From: Cereibacter azotoformans
GTDB taxonomy: Bacteria; Pseudomonadota; Alphaproteobacteria; Rhodobacterales; Rhodobacteraceae
Assembly: GCA_017599285.1 (NCBI GenBank)
Contig: JAGFXX010000001.1
Location: 1,922,001 to 1,986,000, forward strand
Reading direction: 5' to 3'
Length of the DNA: 64,000 nucleotides
This document shows, piece after piece, positions 54,440 through 64,000 of this stretch. Positions within the stretch are counted from its first letter, which is position 1, and each line of letters begins with the position of its first letter. Both the position numbers and the translations under genes were made by a program. The notes beneath the pieces were generated by a model. The model was not told where the DNA came from. It saw only the letters and a list, made by a program, of their open reading frames with translations, and did not search any database.

Positions 54440-55531
54440 TCATTTCCGGCGCCTCTCCATCGCCTCGACGGCGCTCGCCTGATGGTCCGGATGGTGGTGG
54501 GCGTAAACCTCCTCCATCGTCTCCCGCGACACGCCGAAGAATCCGCCCGCCTCCCACATGTCGGCACCCCGCTGCATCGCCCAGGTGATCGCCGTGTGGC
54601 GAAGGACATGCGGCGTCGTGTCGGACAGATCGATCTCGCGCCCTGCCCTCGCCGCCATCTCGGCGGCTTTCACCACGGCTCCCGCCCAGGCCTTCTTGAT
54701 GTCGGCGACCCGGTTGCCTTCGCTGGTCTGGACGACAAACCGCCGGCCGCTGCGGGCTCCGGCCGCAAGGAGCGCGCGGAGTTGCCGCGGAAGCCTCACC
54801 GAAGGCTGGCGCTTGTTCGTCTCGCGCTTCCCGCTGCCAGCCCTGTAGAGGACGCCGCGCTCGGTATCGACCCAGCCCGCGTCTGTGCCGGGCTGGTTGA
54901 TGCGCAGGCCGAGCAGGGCCGTCTTCCGGGTGCCCGTGTAGAGACCGGCCACGATGAACCACGCGAGGTGACGACCGTCGCGGCGCAGGTTCCGGGCCGC
55001 CCGCAGGAGCCAGTAGGCCTCCTCCTGCGTCAGCCAGCGCTCCCGGGCCCTGGGCTTCTCTGGTAGCGTCACCTTCGGCGCGCTGAGAAGATGGCCCTCC
55101 CGGACGCAGTGATTCAGCGCCGCCTGCAGCGTGCCCAGCTCGCGCCGGATCGTGCCCGGCGCCCTGCCCCGCTGGCGGGCGTAGGTACGGCACGTCTCTC
55201 CCCGGATCGCCGCCACCCTGAGGTTACCCCAGAAGGTCATCAGCGCCTCGATGGCGTAGCCGATCCGCTGGGGATCCGCGACGGTGGGGCCATGCTCCTC
55301 CCCATAGAGGGTGAGCGCATGGGCCACCGTCATCTCGTCCGCGGCGAGGCAGCTTCTCGGTCTCGCTCGCTGGTCTCGGTCGGCAATGTAAGCCGCGAGA
55401 GCCGTTTCAGCTTCGCCGCGGTGGCCAGTGCGGGTCGAGATCTCGCAGGCGCCGTCTCGGATGACCCAGACCGGGGAACGGCCGGTCCGGGTGACGAGAT
55501 AGAGACGGGCGCCTTTGGACGGACGCGACAT
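54440..55531 (-). CDS. Second tyrosine recombinase beside attR
   Basis: 363 aa, unrelated in its N-terminal part to the island integrase. Catalytic residues: Arg in YTGTRKTALLGL, H-x-L-R-H in HVLRHTAITW, and Tyr in EEVYAHHHP. Its 3' end points at the tRNA fragment 77 bp away, the position an integrase has in an element that used the same tRNA. The rest of that element is replaced by IS remnants. The protein looks complete. Confidence 0.9.
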   Translation of the reverse strand: MSRPSKGARLYLVTRTGRSPVWVIRDGACEISTRTGHRGEAETALAAYIADRDQRARPRSCLAADEMTVAHALTLYGEEHGPTVADPQRIGYAIEALMTFWGNLRVAAIRGETCRTYARQRGRAPGTIRRELGTLQAALNHCVREGHLLSAPKVTLPEKPRARERWLTQEEAYWLLRAARNLRRDGRHLAWFIVAGLYTGTRKTALLGLRINQPGTDAGWVDTERGVLYRAGSGKRETNKRQPSVRLPRQLRALLAAGARSGRRFVVQTSEGNRVADIKKAWAGAVVKAAEMAARAGREIDLSDTTPHVLRHTAITWAMQRGADMWEAGGFFGVSRETMEEVYAHHHPDHQASAVEAMERRRK

Positions 55532-55555
55532 TGCTCAACAAGCTCCTGCAACTCG

Positions 55556-56655
55556 TCAGGTCTCAGCCGCTTGTGCGGGCAGGTCCATGATGGTGTCTGC
55601 AATTGCATCGCGAACGGCTTCGGCACCATGACCGGCAAGAGCCGGTCCATTCTTGATGGACCTGGTCGCTCCATGGCCCTCCATCCGCGGCAGATGCAGC
55701 AACATCGTGAAGCGCGTGGTCCGTTCGACCAGGGTGCCGATTGCCGAACTGCCGAGGCCAAGGATGAGATCTCCCTCCCAGTGGCCCGGCACCTCCCTGT
55801 CGCCCACTTCCGCCGGGCGGTCGCTGATCATCAGTGCATCCCCGACGAAAGCCTTGCCTCGGTTTCGGGCGCGCTCCCGGGGGAGACGTAGCGCTCGGCC
55901 CGAGCGCAGGCAGGCGGAAAGCTCCCGCTTCAGCGCGCCACGCCCCTGAATGTAGAGCGCCTGATAGATCGCTTCGTGGCTGATGCGCATGGTCGGGTCC
56001 TCGGGAAAATCCATCTTCAATCGCTGCGCGATCTGTTCCGGGCTCCATGCCAGGGACCATCGTCGCTTTGCCGGTGAACCGCCCGCCGCTTCTTCCATAC
56101 CACGACAGGCCCGTCGAAGGCGACGCCGTCCGGCGTGGCGATCACACCCGCGAGCCGGTCCTGCACGTAGTCACGCAGGGCCGGATTGTTCGCGAGCTTG
56201 CTGGTCTTAGGTCGTTGGGCTGCACGGCCCGCATGCCACTGCGCGGTGATGGCGCGGCAATCGAAATCCCCGCCACGGGTCGCGGAGTTGCGCCTGATCT
56301 CGCGTGAGATCGTGCTCGGCGAACGCCCCAGCTTCCGGGCGATGGCGCGCACCCCGGTCTTCCGCGCGCACTCCAGAGCGATTTCCTCACGCTCGGCAAA
56401 GGAAAGGCTGCGGCCCAGCGGCCGGGGTGCAGAAGGGGCCAAATGTGTGGGTGGCATCCCGCCAGAACTCCGAAACCAACGGCTTCCGACAGGAGCAGAG
56501 ACACCAGCTTCGACACCAGCCTCTTCGCTCGAGAGACCTGCTGCGATTCCCCGCCAGAACCGACACAGGTTCTCACGTCGCCAGGCAGGCGGCCGCCCTG
56601 GCGAGGACAGTTTGCGCCGAGTGGACCGTCCGGATTGTCGTTTTCCCGTTGCCAT
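55556..56655 (-). pseudogene. IS30 family transposase, frameshifted and 3'-truncated
   Basis: Two frames make one gene: the N-terminal part (56017-56655 frame) has the HTH SLSFAEREEIALECARKTGVRAIARKLGRSPSTISREIRRN, the C-terminal part (55556-56098 frame) has SPEQIAQRLKMDFPEDPTMRISHEAIYQALYIQGRG and the first DDE acidic region GHWEGDLILGLG. The frame changes near 56060-56098. After LPAQ (about 55575) the sequence no longer matches; the last catalytic Glu region is missing. The upstream end near 56675-56699 looks like the outer IS30 inverted repeat. Confidence 0.85.
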
Positions 56656-56772
56656 CTACACCTCCAAAATCGGCGGTGTTGCGACGATCGGTTGAATCCG
56701 TGTAGAGCGTCAACCTTCTTGGCCGTGACCGACAACCAGGATGGCCGGTTTTGACCGCTGCGGTCGTTGGTG

Positions 56773-57636
56773 TTACTCGGCGCTGATCTCCCTAAGCTTG
56801 TCGTTGATGTTGTCGGTGGCTTCGACGCCGATGTTGTCGCTGGAGGCTGTCGGCGCAGCGACAGGCTCGGAGGATCGGCGTCGTGCGGCGGCGCGGCGGC
56901 GGAAGCTCTCGCCGTTCATCTCGAGGATGGTGGCGTGGTGAACCAGCCGGTCGATGGCGGCGACGGTCATGGCCTGATCGGGGAAGACGCGGTTCCAGGC
57001 GCTGAACGGCTGGTTGGCGGCGATGGCGAGGCTTCGCGTCTCGTAGCGCCGGGCGATGAGCTCGAAGAGCACCGAGCTCTCGGCCTGGTCCTTCTGGGCG
57101 TAGGTGATGTCGTCGAGAATGATCAGGTCGAACTTGTCGAGCTTCGCGAGTGCGGCCTCGAGGACCAGATCGCGGCGGGCGGCCTGCAGCCTCTGCACGA
57201 TGTCGGTGGTGGGGGTGTAGAGGACGCGCTTGCCGGCCTCGACGAGAGCATGGCCGATGGCACAGAGAACGTGGCTCTTGCCGGCGCCCGAGTTGCCGAT
57301 GGCGATGAGATTGGCGCCGGTCTCAACCCAATCCCCGGCGGCCAGCGCCTCGATGCGGGCCCGGGTCACGCCGGGCAGTGCCTTGAAGTCGAGCGTTGCC
57401 AGCGTCTTGCCGCCGGGGAGTTCGGACTGCTGCAGATGGCGCTGGATGCGGCGGGCATCGCGATCGGCGAGCTCGACCTCGGCCAAAGCTGCGAGGAAGC
57501 GCGACGCGGGCCAGCCCTCGGCGTCGGCGCGGTCTGCGAGCATCGTCCAGTGGCGCTGGATGCTGGGCAGGCGGAGAGCCGTGAGCATGGCGGGCAACGC
57601 ATGCACATCGACGGGGCGCGGGGCAGCGGCGGTCAT
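56773..57636 (-). CDS. istB: IS21 transposition helper ATPase
   Basis: 287 aa. AAA+ ATPase: Walker A GNSGAGKSHV at ~108-117, Walker B LIILDDITYAQ, preceded by the IstB N-terminal domain. It starts within the istA stop (ATGA overlap). IstB selects target DNA for IstA. Looks intact, but its partner is broken. Confidence 0.93.
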   Translation of the reverse strand: MTAAAPRPVDVHALPAMLTALRLPSIQRHWTMLADRADAEGWPASRFLAALAEVELADRDARRIQRHLQQSELPGGKTLATLDFKALPGVTRARIEALAAGDWVETGANLIAIGNSGAGKSHVLCAIGHALVEAGKRVLYTPTTDIVQRLQAARRDLVLEAALAKLDKFDLIILDDITYAQKDQAESSVLFELIARRYETRSLAIAANQPFSAWNRVFPDQAMTVAAIDRLVHHATILEMNGESFRRRAAARRRSSEPVAAPTASSDNIGVEATDNINDKLREISAE

Positions 57637-59166
57637 GCGCGCGCCTCCAGCAGTTCGTCGAAGCGGGCGAGATCGGTGAGGTTGACGGGCGTGTCGTCGG
57701 GCAGCTCGCGCCGGCGCGGCTCCAGCTTACTCCTTAGCGCATGGGCTTCGGGCAATTCGCCATGACCGAGGGTCTGGGCAATCAGCGCGGCCAGTTCAGC
57801 CTCACAGCCCTCCTCATGGGCGAGCCACAGCAGATCGACCATGCGACGGCAGGCGTCGCGACGCGGCAAGGCGGCGGACAACGCGACCCAGGCCTCGGCG
57901 TATTCCGATCGCGGGAACAGGCCGTCGCGGTAAACGGAACCGGCCAGCGCCTGCGGCTTGCGGCGCAGGGCGTGGATGACATGGCGATAGTTGACGCAGT
58001 GGACGCGGGTGCCGTCATCGCGGCCGCGACGGCGGGGGTGCGTGACGACAGGGGTCGCTCCGAGAAAGGCCTCGATCCGGTCGTCGTAGACATGGACCCG
58101 TTTCGCCGGAGGCGAACCTCCGGTTCGACCGCTTGCCGATCAGTTGGGAGGGCGCCGAGTAGAAGACCTGGTGGACCAGGAAGCCCCCGGTCTTCGTGAC
58201 CCGCGCGACCACCTCGGTGAAGTCGGTGGTGCGCCGGGCCGGCAGCGGCCTGAGCGCCGCCATCTCAATGCGCACCGCGGACTCGCGCCGGCGGTTGCGT
58301 CGAGCAACCAGTTCATCGACGAAGCGGCGCCAGCTGGCGAGATCGGCGAAGTCGCGGGAGCCGCGCAGGATCAGGGCCTGATCAAGGGCGACCTTCAGGT
58401 GGTTGTTGTGGGCCTCGACAGATCCATTCTCGTGCGCCTCGCCCGGATTGTTGCGGCTGGCGAGCATGCCGTAGTGGGCGCAGAAGGCGTCATAGCGCTT
58501 GGTGACGTCCGCCGCGGCCTCGGCATCGAGGTTCCGATAAGCTGCGGACAGGCTGTCGGTGCGATGCTCGCCAGGCACTCCGCCAAGGGTCCAGAGCGCG
58601 TTCTGGAGGTTCTCGGCCAGCGCCGGGAAGCTCTCGCCGCCCAGCACCACGGCGGCATGTTCCCAGCCGCTGTAGGCCAGGACGAAGTGGTAGAGGCGCT
58701 GCTCAAGCGGCTGCCCCGCGATCGTCACGCAGAGTTCGTTCGCATCGGTGAAGTCCGACAGCGCCATCCGGCCGGGTTCCGGCGTCTGGCGGAAGATCAC
58801 GTCGCGCTCGGGTCCGTTCAGGGCACGCCAGTCGCGGACGCGCCGCTCGAGCGTCCGGCGCACGCGGTCGTCGGGGAAGGCCTCCGGATCGCTCGTCTGA
58901 AGGTGCCGCAACAGGGTGACGGCCTGAACGGCTGGATCACGCGCGAGGATCGGCAGCAGCACCGGTTCCCACACCGCCTCGAGCGGGTCGGGCACGGTGC
59001 GGCCCCGGGGGGCCGGACGTTGCGATGGAAGGCGCGGATCGGCATCGATGCGGCGGGCGGTGCGTTCGCTGAAGCCGGCGCGGGCGGCGGCGACACGCTG
59101 GCTGTGCTGGAGACGGTCGGTCATGTAGACTCTCACTTGCTGGTCGGTGACGGGTTTGCCCGGCAC
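57633..59166 (-). pseudogene. istA: IS21 transposase gene, interrupted by a ~28-nt hairpin insertion
   Basis: The N-terminal frame (59166 down to ~58130) carries an HTH and the DDE core (ALSDFTDANELCVTIAGQ..., then the second Asp region and ENGSVEAHNNHLK). After LIGKR it shifts frame; the normal continuation RVHVYDDRIEAFLG is found in another frame and runs to the true C-terminus at 57633. The cause is an inserted stretch with a perfect small hairpin (58106-58123). Confidence 0.85.
58106..58123. repeat. Small inserted palindrome in istA
   Basis: Arms CCGGAGG/CCTCCGG (7 bp) around a CGAA (other strand TTCG) tetraloop. It lies exactly where istA changes frame. Confidence 0.6.
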
Positions 59167-59363
59167 GGTCGGATCTCCGTTTGGTAGCAGAGACCTCGAC
59201 CCTACCGGCCCGCAGCGGCCAGCACCTACCCTTCTCCCCCGAAACGAGGGCCAGCCGCTGGGTTCAGCCTCCGGGACGGGCTACGCCCGTCCTCCGGCTG
59301 AACCCAGCGGCCAACTTGCCTGACGGTTTCGGCCAACTTGGTTGTCGCTCATCAGCATCCGCC

Positions 59364-59645
59364 CAATACGCATCTCAAACCTACCGTGATGCCCTTCAGG
59401 CCGCGGGTCTGCGCGGCTCCATGAGCAGCGTCGGAAACCCCTATCACAACGCGCAGGCGGAAAGCTTCATGAAGACACTGAAGGTCGAGGAGGTCTATCG
59501 GGCCGGATACGAGACCTTCGCTGATGTGGCTGCCCGCTTGCCCGTGTTCATCGAGCAGGTCTACAGTTCAAGGCGACTGCACTCCGCCCTCCGCTACCGA
59601 ACCCCCGAGGAATTCGAAACCCTATTCGCCCGCAAGGCGGCTTAG
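59364..59645 (+). pseudogene. IS3 family transposase, C-terminal fragment
   Basis: QYASQTYRDALQAAGLRGSMSSVGNPYHNAQAESFMKTLKVEEVY is the end of the IS3 orfB integrase core, including the last catalytic Glu (in AQAESF), and RRLHSALRYRTPEEFE the normal C-terminus. Everything before QYAS is lost at the IS21 border. The open frame reaches back to 59181, but that part is IS21 end sequence. Confidence 0.8.
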
Positions 59646-59998
59646 TTTGGACAGCCCCCGTGGTCCAGGCCGCGGGGTTCACTCCAGACCCGGGTCGGTT
59701 TTGCATGGAAATCAACACAGTGGCGTTCCCATGGCTCGATCTGCAGGTGGCTCTTGTGGATCGGTGGCAGGTCCTTCAGCCCTTCGAAACCCTGCGTCTG
59801 AAACCGCCGCTTCCACTCGTAGAAGCTGGTCCGATACAACCCACGCTGGCGACACGCTTCGGCGACGTTGCCGAGCTCCCTGGCCAGCTCCCGCACGCTC
59901 AGGCGGTGCCGCGCCAGCTTCGTGTCCGAGTCGCGCCTCCGCCTTTCGAAGCCTTCGTCGACTGATCCATGAATCCATCTCCTTTCCAAGATTTGCAC
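59642..59998 (-). pseudogene. N-terminal fragment of a transposase (HTH part)
   Basis: LSVRELARELGNVAEACRQRGLYRTSFYEWKRRFQTQGFEGLKDLPPIHKSH is the helix-turn-helix start of an IS481-like/integrase-core transposase. After that (about 59745) the sequence is unrelated, so the catalytic core is missing. Overlaps tail to tail with the IS3 fragment. Confidence 0.65.
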
Positions 59999-60071
59999 GG
60001 AAAGAAGGTCAAGTGGACAGCTTACCTCAGGAAGAACCTGGGGATGGACCAGCGGCGCGAGGAGATTGTCT

Positions 60072-61016
60072 TCACGTCCGGCGCCTGGACTCGATTGCCT
60101 GCCAGATCAAGGCCGCGCCATTGGTTCCGTCGAACCGCTCGAGTTCCTGCAAACCTGTCGGCGAGGTCACGTTGATCTCCGTCAGGCGGTCTCCGATCAC
60201 GTCGATTCCCACGAAGATCTGTCCCTTCTCGCGCAGCAGCGGGCCTATGGCCGCGCAGATCTCGCGGTCGCGATCTGTCAGCCCCACCCTTTCGGGCCGA
60301 CCACCCGCGTGCATGTTCGAGCGCGTCTCGCCCGCCTGCGGCACGCGGTTGATCGCGCCGATCGGTTCGCCATCGACCAGGATGATCCGCTTGTCCCCCC
60401 GCTCCACGGCCGGCAGGAACTTCTGAGCGATCATGGGCTCGCGGCTCATCGAGGTGAAAAGCTCGTGCAGGGACGACAGGTTGCGGTCCTGCGGGTCCAG
60501 ACGGAACACGCCCGCGCCACCGTTGCCATAAAGCGGCTTCAGAATGATGTCGCCGTGCCGCTCCTTGAAGGCGCGGATGGTGGCGAGGTCCCGCGCGATG
60601 GTCGTGGGGGGGATCAGGTCGGGGAACCGCAGGACGAGAAGCTTCTCGGGAGAATTGCGCACCCAGAACGGGTCGTTTGCCACCAGCACCTTCGGCATCA
60701 GCAACTCGAGGATGTGGGTCGTGGTGATGTAGCCCATGTCGAAGGGCGGATCCTGCCGCAACCATACCACGTCGAAATCGCCGAGATTGACCAGGGTCTC
60801 CTCGCTGTAGGTGACATGGTTGCCCTTCTCGCGCCGAAGCTCGATCCAGAAGCCGCGGGCCGTCACGCGGCCATCATCATAGGCGAGATGCTCGGGCGTG
60901 TAGAAGAACAGCCGGTGGCCGCGGGCCTGGGCTTCCAGCGCGATGCGGAAGGTGCTGTCCGCATCGATATTGACCGATCCGATCGGATCCATCTGAAGGG
61001 CGACGTTCAGGCTCAT
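60072..61016 (-). CDS. gshB: Glutathione synthetase
   Basis: 314 aa ATP-grasp enzyme joining gamma-glutamylcysteine and glycine. N-terminus [25 protein letters not shown]-binding loop [15 protein letters not shown], and C-terminal [21 protein letters not shown] are typical. The ATG at 61016 has an AGGAG site ~9 nt upstream and is preferred to 61022. It marks the return to core genome after the IS cluster. Confidence 0.96.
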   Translation of the reverse strand: MSLNVALQMDPIGSVNIDADSTFRIALEAQARGHRLFFYTPEHLAYDDGRVTARGFWIELRREKGNHVTYSEETLVNLGDFDVVWLRQDPPFDMGYITTTHILELLMPKVLVANDPFWVRNSPEKLLVLRFPDLIPPTTIARDLATIRAFKERHGDIILKPLYGNGGAGVFRLDPQDRNLSSLHELFTSMSREPMIAQKFLPAVERGDKRIILVDGEPIGAINRVPQAGETRSNMHAGGRPERVGLTDRDREICAAIGPLLREKGQIFVGIDVIGDRLTEINVTSPTGLQELERFDGTNGAALIWQAIESRRRT

Positions 61017-61074
61017 GCGCATCTCCTGCCGATGGAGCCCTTGATGGCGCAGCGACCGGCCGGTTGCAACCGCA

Positions 61075-61428
61075 TCAGGCCGCGAAGGCGTTCTCGATGA
61101 TCTCGATCCGGCCCATGCCGTCGACAAGCGCCACATCGAAGCGGCTCGCCGTCAGCTGCCCGAGGGGTTCGCCGGCCAGAAATTCCGAGGCCGCGCCATA
61201 GATCCGTTCCATCTGCCGGCGGGACAGCCGTGCGGCCGCAGCCGCGTGGCTCTTGCTCTTCTTCACCTCGATGAAGATGACCTCGGCCCCGTCCCGGGCA
61301 ATAAGGTCGATCTCGCCCGCGGCGCCCCGCCACCGTCGCGCGGTGACCGGCCGATCGGACCGCTCATAGATCCGGGCCACGGCCTCTTCGGCCACGAAGC
61401 CCGCCCGATGTGAAACCTCTCCGCTCAT
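61075..61428 (-). CDS. YraN family (UPF0102) nuclease-fold protein
   Basis: 117 aa. The restriction-endonuclease-like core [23 protein letters not shown] has the D...E-x-K pattern. Function is unproven, possibly DNA or RNA processing. It overlaps rsmI by 4 nt, the common arrangement for this pair. Confidence 0.9.
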   Translation of the reverse strand: MSGEVSHRAGFVAEEAVARIYERSDRPVTARRWRGAAGEIDLIARDGAEVIFIEVKKSKSHAAAAARLSRRQMERIYGAASEFLAGEPLGQLTASRFDVALVDGMGRIEIIENAFAA

Positions 61429-62312
61429 CGCTCCTCCGTCAGCCGCAGGGCGGCCTGATACACATCCCTTCGGGCCAGGCCGAGCCGCCCTGCGACCGCC
61501 GCCGCGGCCTCCTTGACCGACATCGTCTCGAGCGCCTCCGACAGGGCCACCTCCAGCTCTTCCGCCCCCGCCTTCACCGGCGGGGCCCGGTCCACGACGA
61601 TCACGATCTCGCCCTTCACGGATCGGTCGCGGAACGCCTCCGCAAGATCCGGCACCGGGCCGCGCGACACTTCCTCGAATCGCTTGGTCAGTTCCCGGCA
61701 GACCGCCGCCTCCCGGTTGCCCAGTTCTAGCGCCATATCCTCTAACGTTCGGCTAACGCGCCTGGGCGATTCATAGAACACGAGCGTCGCGGGCACGGCG
61801 GCCAGTTCGGCGAGGAACTTCCTGCGGGCCGAGGCCGTGGCGGGAGGGAAGCCTGCGAAAAGGAAGCGATCCGTCGGCAGCCCCGATACCGTCAAGGCCG
61901 CGAGCACCGCGGAGGGACCGGGCGCGGCAAGCACCCTGTGGCCCTCGGCGATGGCGGCGCGCGCCAACTGGAAACCGGGATCGGCCACAAGTGGCGTGCC
62001 CGCCTCGGACGCATAGGCCACGCTCCGCCCTTCGGCGAGGGCGCGCAGGAGCCGCGGGCGCGCCACCCCTCCGTTGTGATCGTGATAGGCCACCAGCGGC
62101 CGTGATCCGAGGGGAATGCCGTGGATCTCCATCAGGTGGCGCAGCGTCCGCGTATCCTCGGCCGCCAGCACATCGGCCGTCCGCAGGATGTCGAGCGCGC
62201 GGAGCGTGATGTCACGCGCGGCCCCGATCGGGGTTGCGATGAAATGCAGGCCCGCCTCGAGCGGGCGGCCCCCGCCGAGGTCCGCGTCCGGCTCGGCTTC
62301 GCCGATGGTCAT
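61425..62312 (-). CDS. rsmI: 16S rRNA (cytidine(1402)-2'-O)-methyltransferase
   Basis: 295 aa from the ATG at 62312. N-terminus LHFIATPIGAARDITLRALDILRTADVLAAEDTR and the SEAGTPLVADPGF motif are diagnostic of RsmI, which 2'-O-methylates C1402 in the decoding centre. Frame is open far upstream across the next gene by coincidence. Divergent from the LpoA-like gene, 81 bp apart. Confidence 0.95.
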   Translation of the reverse strand: MTIGEAEPDADLGGGRPLEAGLHFIATPIGAARDITLRALDILRTADVLAAEDTRTLRHLMEIHGIPLGSRPLVAYHDHNGGVARPRLLRALAEGRSVAYASEAGTPLVADPGFQLARAAIAEGHRVLAAPGPSAVLAALTVSGLPTDRFLFAGFPPATASARRKFLAELAAVPATLVFYESPRRVSRTLEDMALELGNREAAVCRELTKRFEEVSRGPVPDLAEAFRDRSVKGEIVIVVDRAPPVKAGAEELEVALSEALETMSVKEAAAAVAGRLGLARRDVYQAALRLTEER

Positions 62313-62393
62313 GGCGCTGCTCCTTCCAAAGTTGCCATCCCGGGTGCGACCGCTTAGGCTCGGGCCGGCATAGCAACGGGATGAGGAGCCAGC

Positions 62394-63569
62394 ATGTTGT
62401 CCGTTCTCAGCCGCGCCCGCAAGTCGCTGGGCCGCGCCGCGGTCGCGCTTGCGGCCCTGGCAGTCGCCGCGTGTGAGCCCGTCACCACGGCCGGCAGCGG
62501 CCCTGCGGTGGACAGGTCGCAACCGGTGCCGGTCGCGCTGCTCGTGCCCGCGGGATCGGGCCAGGCGAGCGACGAACTCCTCGCCCGCAGCCTCCAGAAC
62601 GCGGCCCGTCTGGCGGCCGCCGATCTCGGCAACGTGCAGATCGACCTCCGGGTCTACAACACCGCCGGACAGCCGTCGCGCGCCGCAACGGTCGCCGCTC
62701 AGGCCGTCGAAGAGGGGGCGAGGATCATCCTCGGCCCGGTCTTCGCCCAGGAGGCCAACGCCGTGGGCGCCGCCGTGGCCCCCAGCGGCGTGAACGTGCT
62801 CAGCTTCTCGAACAATCCCGACATTGCCGGCGGCAATGTCTTCGTCCTCGGTCCGACCTTCCAGAACACCGCCAACCGGCTCTCGCGCTATGCCGTCAGC
62901 CAGGGCAGCGGGCGGATCATGGTGGTGAACGATCGCAACACCGCCGGGCAACTCGGCCGGACGGCGGTCGAGCGGGCGGTCGCGCAATCGGGCGGCACAC
63001 TGGTCGCGGCGATGGACTACGAGTTCTCGCAGAACGGCATCGTGTCGGCCGCACCCGGCATCGTCGAGCGCGCGAAGGCGAGCAACGCGCAGGCCCTGTT
63101 CCTCACCGCGGACACGGCGGGGGCATTGCCGCTCGTGACCCAGCTTCTGCGCGAGAACGGCCTGCCGGCGGACACGGCCCGTTTCATCGGTCTGACCCGC
63201 TGGGACATTCCCTCGGCCACGCTCTCGCTGCCGGGCGTCCAGGGCGGCTGGTTCGCCCTGCCCGATCCGGGCGTCTATGGCCAGTACGAGCAACGTTATC
63301 GCGCGGCCTACGGCGAGGCGCCGCATCCGATTTCGGGCCTTGCCTACGATGGCGTCGCCGCGGTCGGAGCGCTGCTCAAGCGCGGGGCATCCGACGGGCT
63401 CAGCGGCCGCGCCCTGACCCAAGGCTCTGGATTCGTCGGCGTGAACGGCATATTCCGGCTGCTCAGCGACGGCACCAACGAACGCGGATTGGCCGTCGCC
63501 CAGATCCGCAACAACCAGGTGGTAGTGATTGACCCCGCGCCGCGAAGCTTCGGTGGCGCCGGCTTCTGA
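62394..63569 (+). CDS. LpoA-like penicillin-binding protein activator lipoprotein
   Basis: 391 aa. Lipobox LAVAAC with acylated Cys27, then a periplasmic-binding type I fold (VPVALLVPAGSGQASDELLARSLQNAARLAAADL ... GARIILGPVFAQEANAVG). In alphaproteobacteria this gene stands divergent from rsmI/yraN, as here. It is the counterpart of E. coli LpoA, which activates PBP1a; an amino-acid-binding role is less likely for a lipoprotein in this context. Confidence 0.88.
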   Translation: MLSVLSRARKSLGRAAVALAALAVAACEPVTTAGSGPAVDRSQPVPVALLVPAGSGQASDELLARSLQNAARLAAADLGNVQIDLRVYNTAGQPSRAATVAAQAVEEGARIILGPVFAQEANAVGAAVAPSGVNVLSFSNNPDIAGGNVFVLGPTFQNTANRLSRYAVSQGSGRIMVVNDRNTAGQLGRTAVERAVAQSGGTLVAAMDYEFSQNGIVSAAPGIVERAKASNAQALFLTADTAGALPLVTQLLRENGLPADTARFIGLTRWDIPSATLSLPGVQGGWFALPDPGVYGQYEQRYRAAYGEAPHPISGLAYDGVAAVGALLKRGASDGLSGRALTQGSGFVGVNGIFRLLSDGTNERGLAVAQIRNNQVVVIDPAPRSFGGAGF

Positions 63570-64000
63570 GCCCGGCGCTTCGCAGGATCCGCTCTTTTCC
63601 GGGCTGATCCTGCCCCGCTCCCGCATCATCGACCCCGAGGCGCTGACGCGCAGCATCCTCGCCGAGATCGATGCGGTGTCTCCCACCGACCCGAAGGCCG
63701 CCCGCGCCATCGCCGTCCGCCAGATGACGGAGGCGAAGGCGGCGGGCAACCGCGCCCTTTCCGAGACCTTCGAGGCCCGCCCGCGCGAGGCCCGCGGCCT
63801 GATCCGCGCCCAGGCCGTGCTGACCGACGGGCTGGTCACCACCGCCCTCCGCGTCGCCTGCGAGCGGCTTCATCCGCTGCCAAACCCGACCGAGGCGGAG
63901 CGCGTGGCCGTCCTTGCCGTCGGCGGCTATGGCCGGGCCGAGATGGCGCCCCATTCCGATGTGGACCTGCTGTTCCTCACGCCCTGGAAGATGACCCCCT
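63553..64000 (+). CDS. glnD: [Protein-PII] uridylyltransferase / uridylyl-removing enzyme (N-terminal part)
   Basis: Only the first ~149 codons lie in the window. The GTG at 63553 starts inside the end of the LpoA-like gene (17-nt overlap). The nucleotidyltransferase motif G-G-Y-G-R is at residues 124-128, followed by HSDVDLLFL with the catalytic D-x-D. GlnD uridylylates PII proteins when nitrogen is short. The rest continues beyond base 64000. Confidence 0.9.
   Translation, partial: MAPASEPGASQDPLFSGLILPRSRIIDPEALTRSILAEIDAVSPTDPKAARAIAVRQMTEAKAAGNRALSETFEARPREARGLIRAQAVLTDGLVTTALRVACERLHPLPNPTEAERVAVLAVGGYGRAEMAPHSDVDLLFLTPWKMTP

Larger units (their letters stand above)
56701..59354. mobile_element. 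IS21 family insertion sequence with broken istA
   Basis: The ends align as imperfect inverted repeats starting with TG (left TGTAGAGCG.CAACC, right complement TGATGAGCG.CAACC) and continue for ~40 bp with TTGGCCG blocks, as in the multiple terminal repeats of IS21. It inserted against the outer end of the IS30 copy. ATCCG occurs just outside each end (56696-56700 and 59357-59361) and could be a target repeat if the right border is 2 nt further out. Confidence 0.75.

Noticed and set aside
59181..59363. N-terminal part of the open frame leading into the IS3 fragment
   Set aside because: This stretch is IS21 terminal repeat DNA; similarity to transposase begins only at about 59364.

Overview
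The window looks like the chromosome of a high-GC alphaproteobacterium of the Rhodobacteraceae, most probably Rhodobacter (Cereibacter) sphaeroides or a close relative. Supporting signs are an RpoHII-type heat-shock sigma factor preceded by an RpoE-type promoter, a phosphatidylcholine synthase, a class I lysyl-tRNA synthetase, dense GC-rich coding on both strands, and family-specific palindromic repeats between genes. No plasmid or phage origin of the whole window is suggested; 1-39.8 kb and 60-64 kb are ordinary core genome.

Region by region. 1-4.9 kb: end of an RNase T2 gene, a lipocalin, an M3 oligopeptidase, a membrane-anchored MoeB/ThiF-like enzyme and an FMN-binding HugZ-like protein. 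5-16.7 kb: a SulP anion transporter, then one long co-directional acetate locus: acetyl-CoA synthetase, adenylate kinase, the two subunits of an acetate-type sodium:solute symporter, a cNMP/CBS/DUF294 nucleotidyltransferase, a small membrane protein, a stand-alone receiver domain, and a membrane PAS/pseudo-kinase protein fused to a DEDDh exonuclease. 16.7-39.8 kb: housekeeping genes (truA, ycjX/ycjF-like pair, ileS with an Ile-codon leader peptide, pcs and betC for choline, a cold-shock protein, ettA, nadD, osmC, lysS, dacB, coaBC, chaN, rpoHII, cobU and a cobC-like phosphatase).

39.9-54.4 kb is a 14.4-kb integrated element. It is inserted in the 3' half of tRNA-Arg(CCG), is bounded by 50-bp direct repeats, and carries an integrase, an Xre-type switch, an AlpA-like regulator, TOPRIM/DUF3987 replication protein, portal, a fused prohead protease/major capsid protein, a head-tail connector, HNH nuclease and both terminase subunits. 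It has no tail, baseplate or lysis genes. This is the layout of a capsid-forming phage-inducible chromosomal island (cf-PICI), and it is the most interesting object in the window. It also has three loci of tandem nonamers, 21-bp repeats near each end, and a lower-GC, separately regulated cargo-like gene.

54.4-60.0 kb is a graveyard beside the element: a second tyrosine integrase, a frameshifted and truncated IS30 copy, an IS21 copy whose istA is broken by a small hairpin insertion, and pieces of two more transposases. 60-64 kb returns to core genome: gshB, yraN, rsmI, a divergent LpoA-like lipoprotein gene and the start of glnD.
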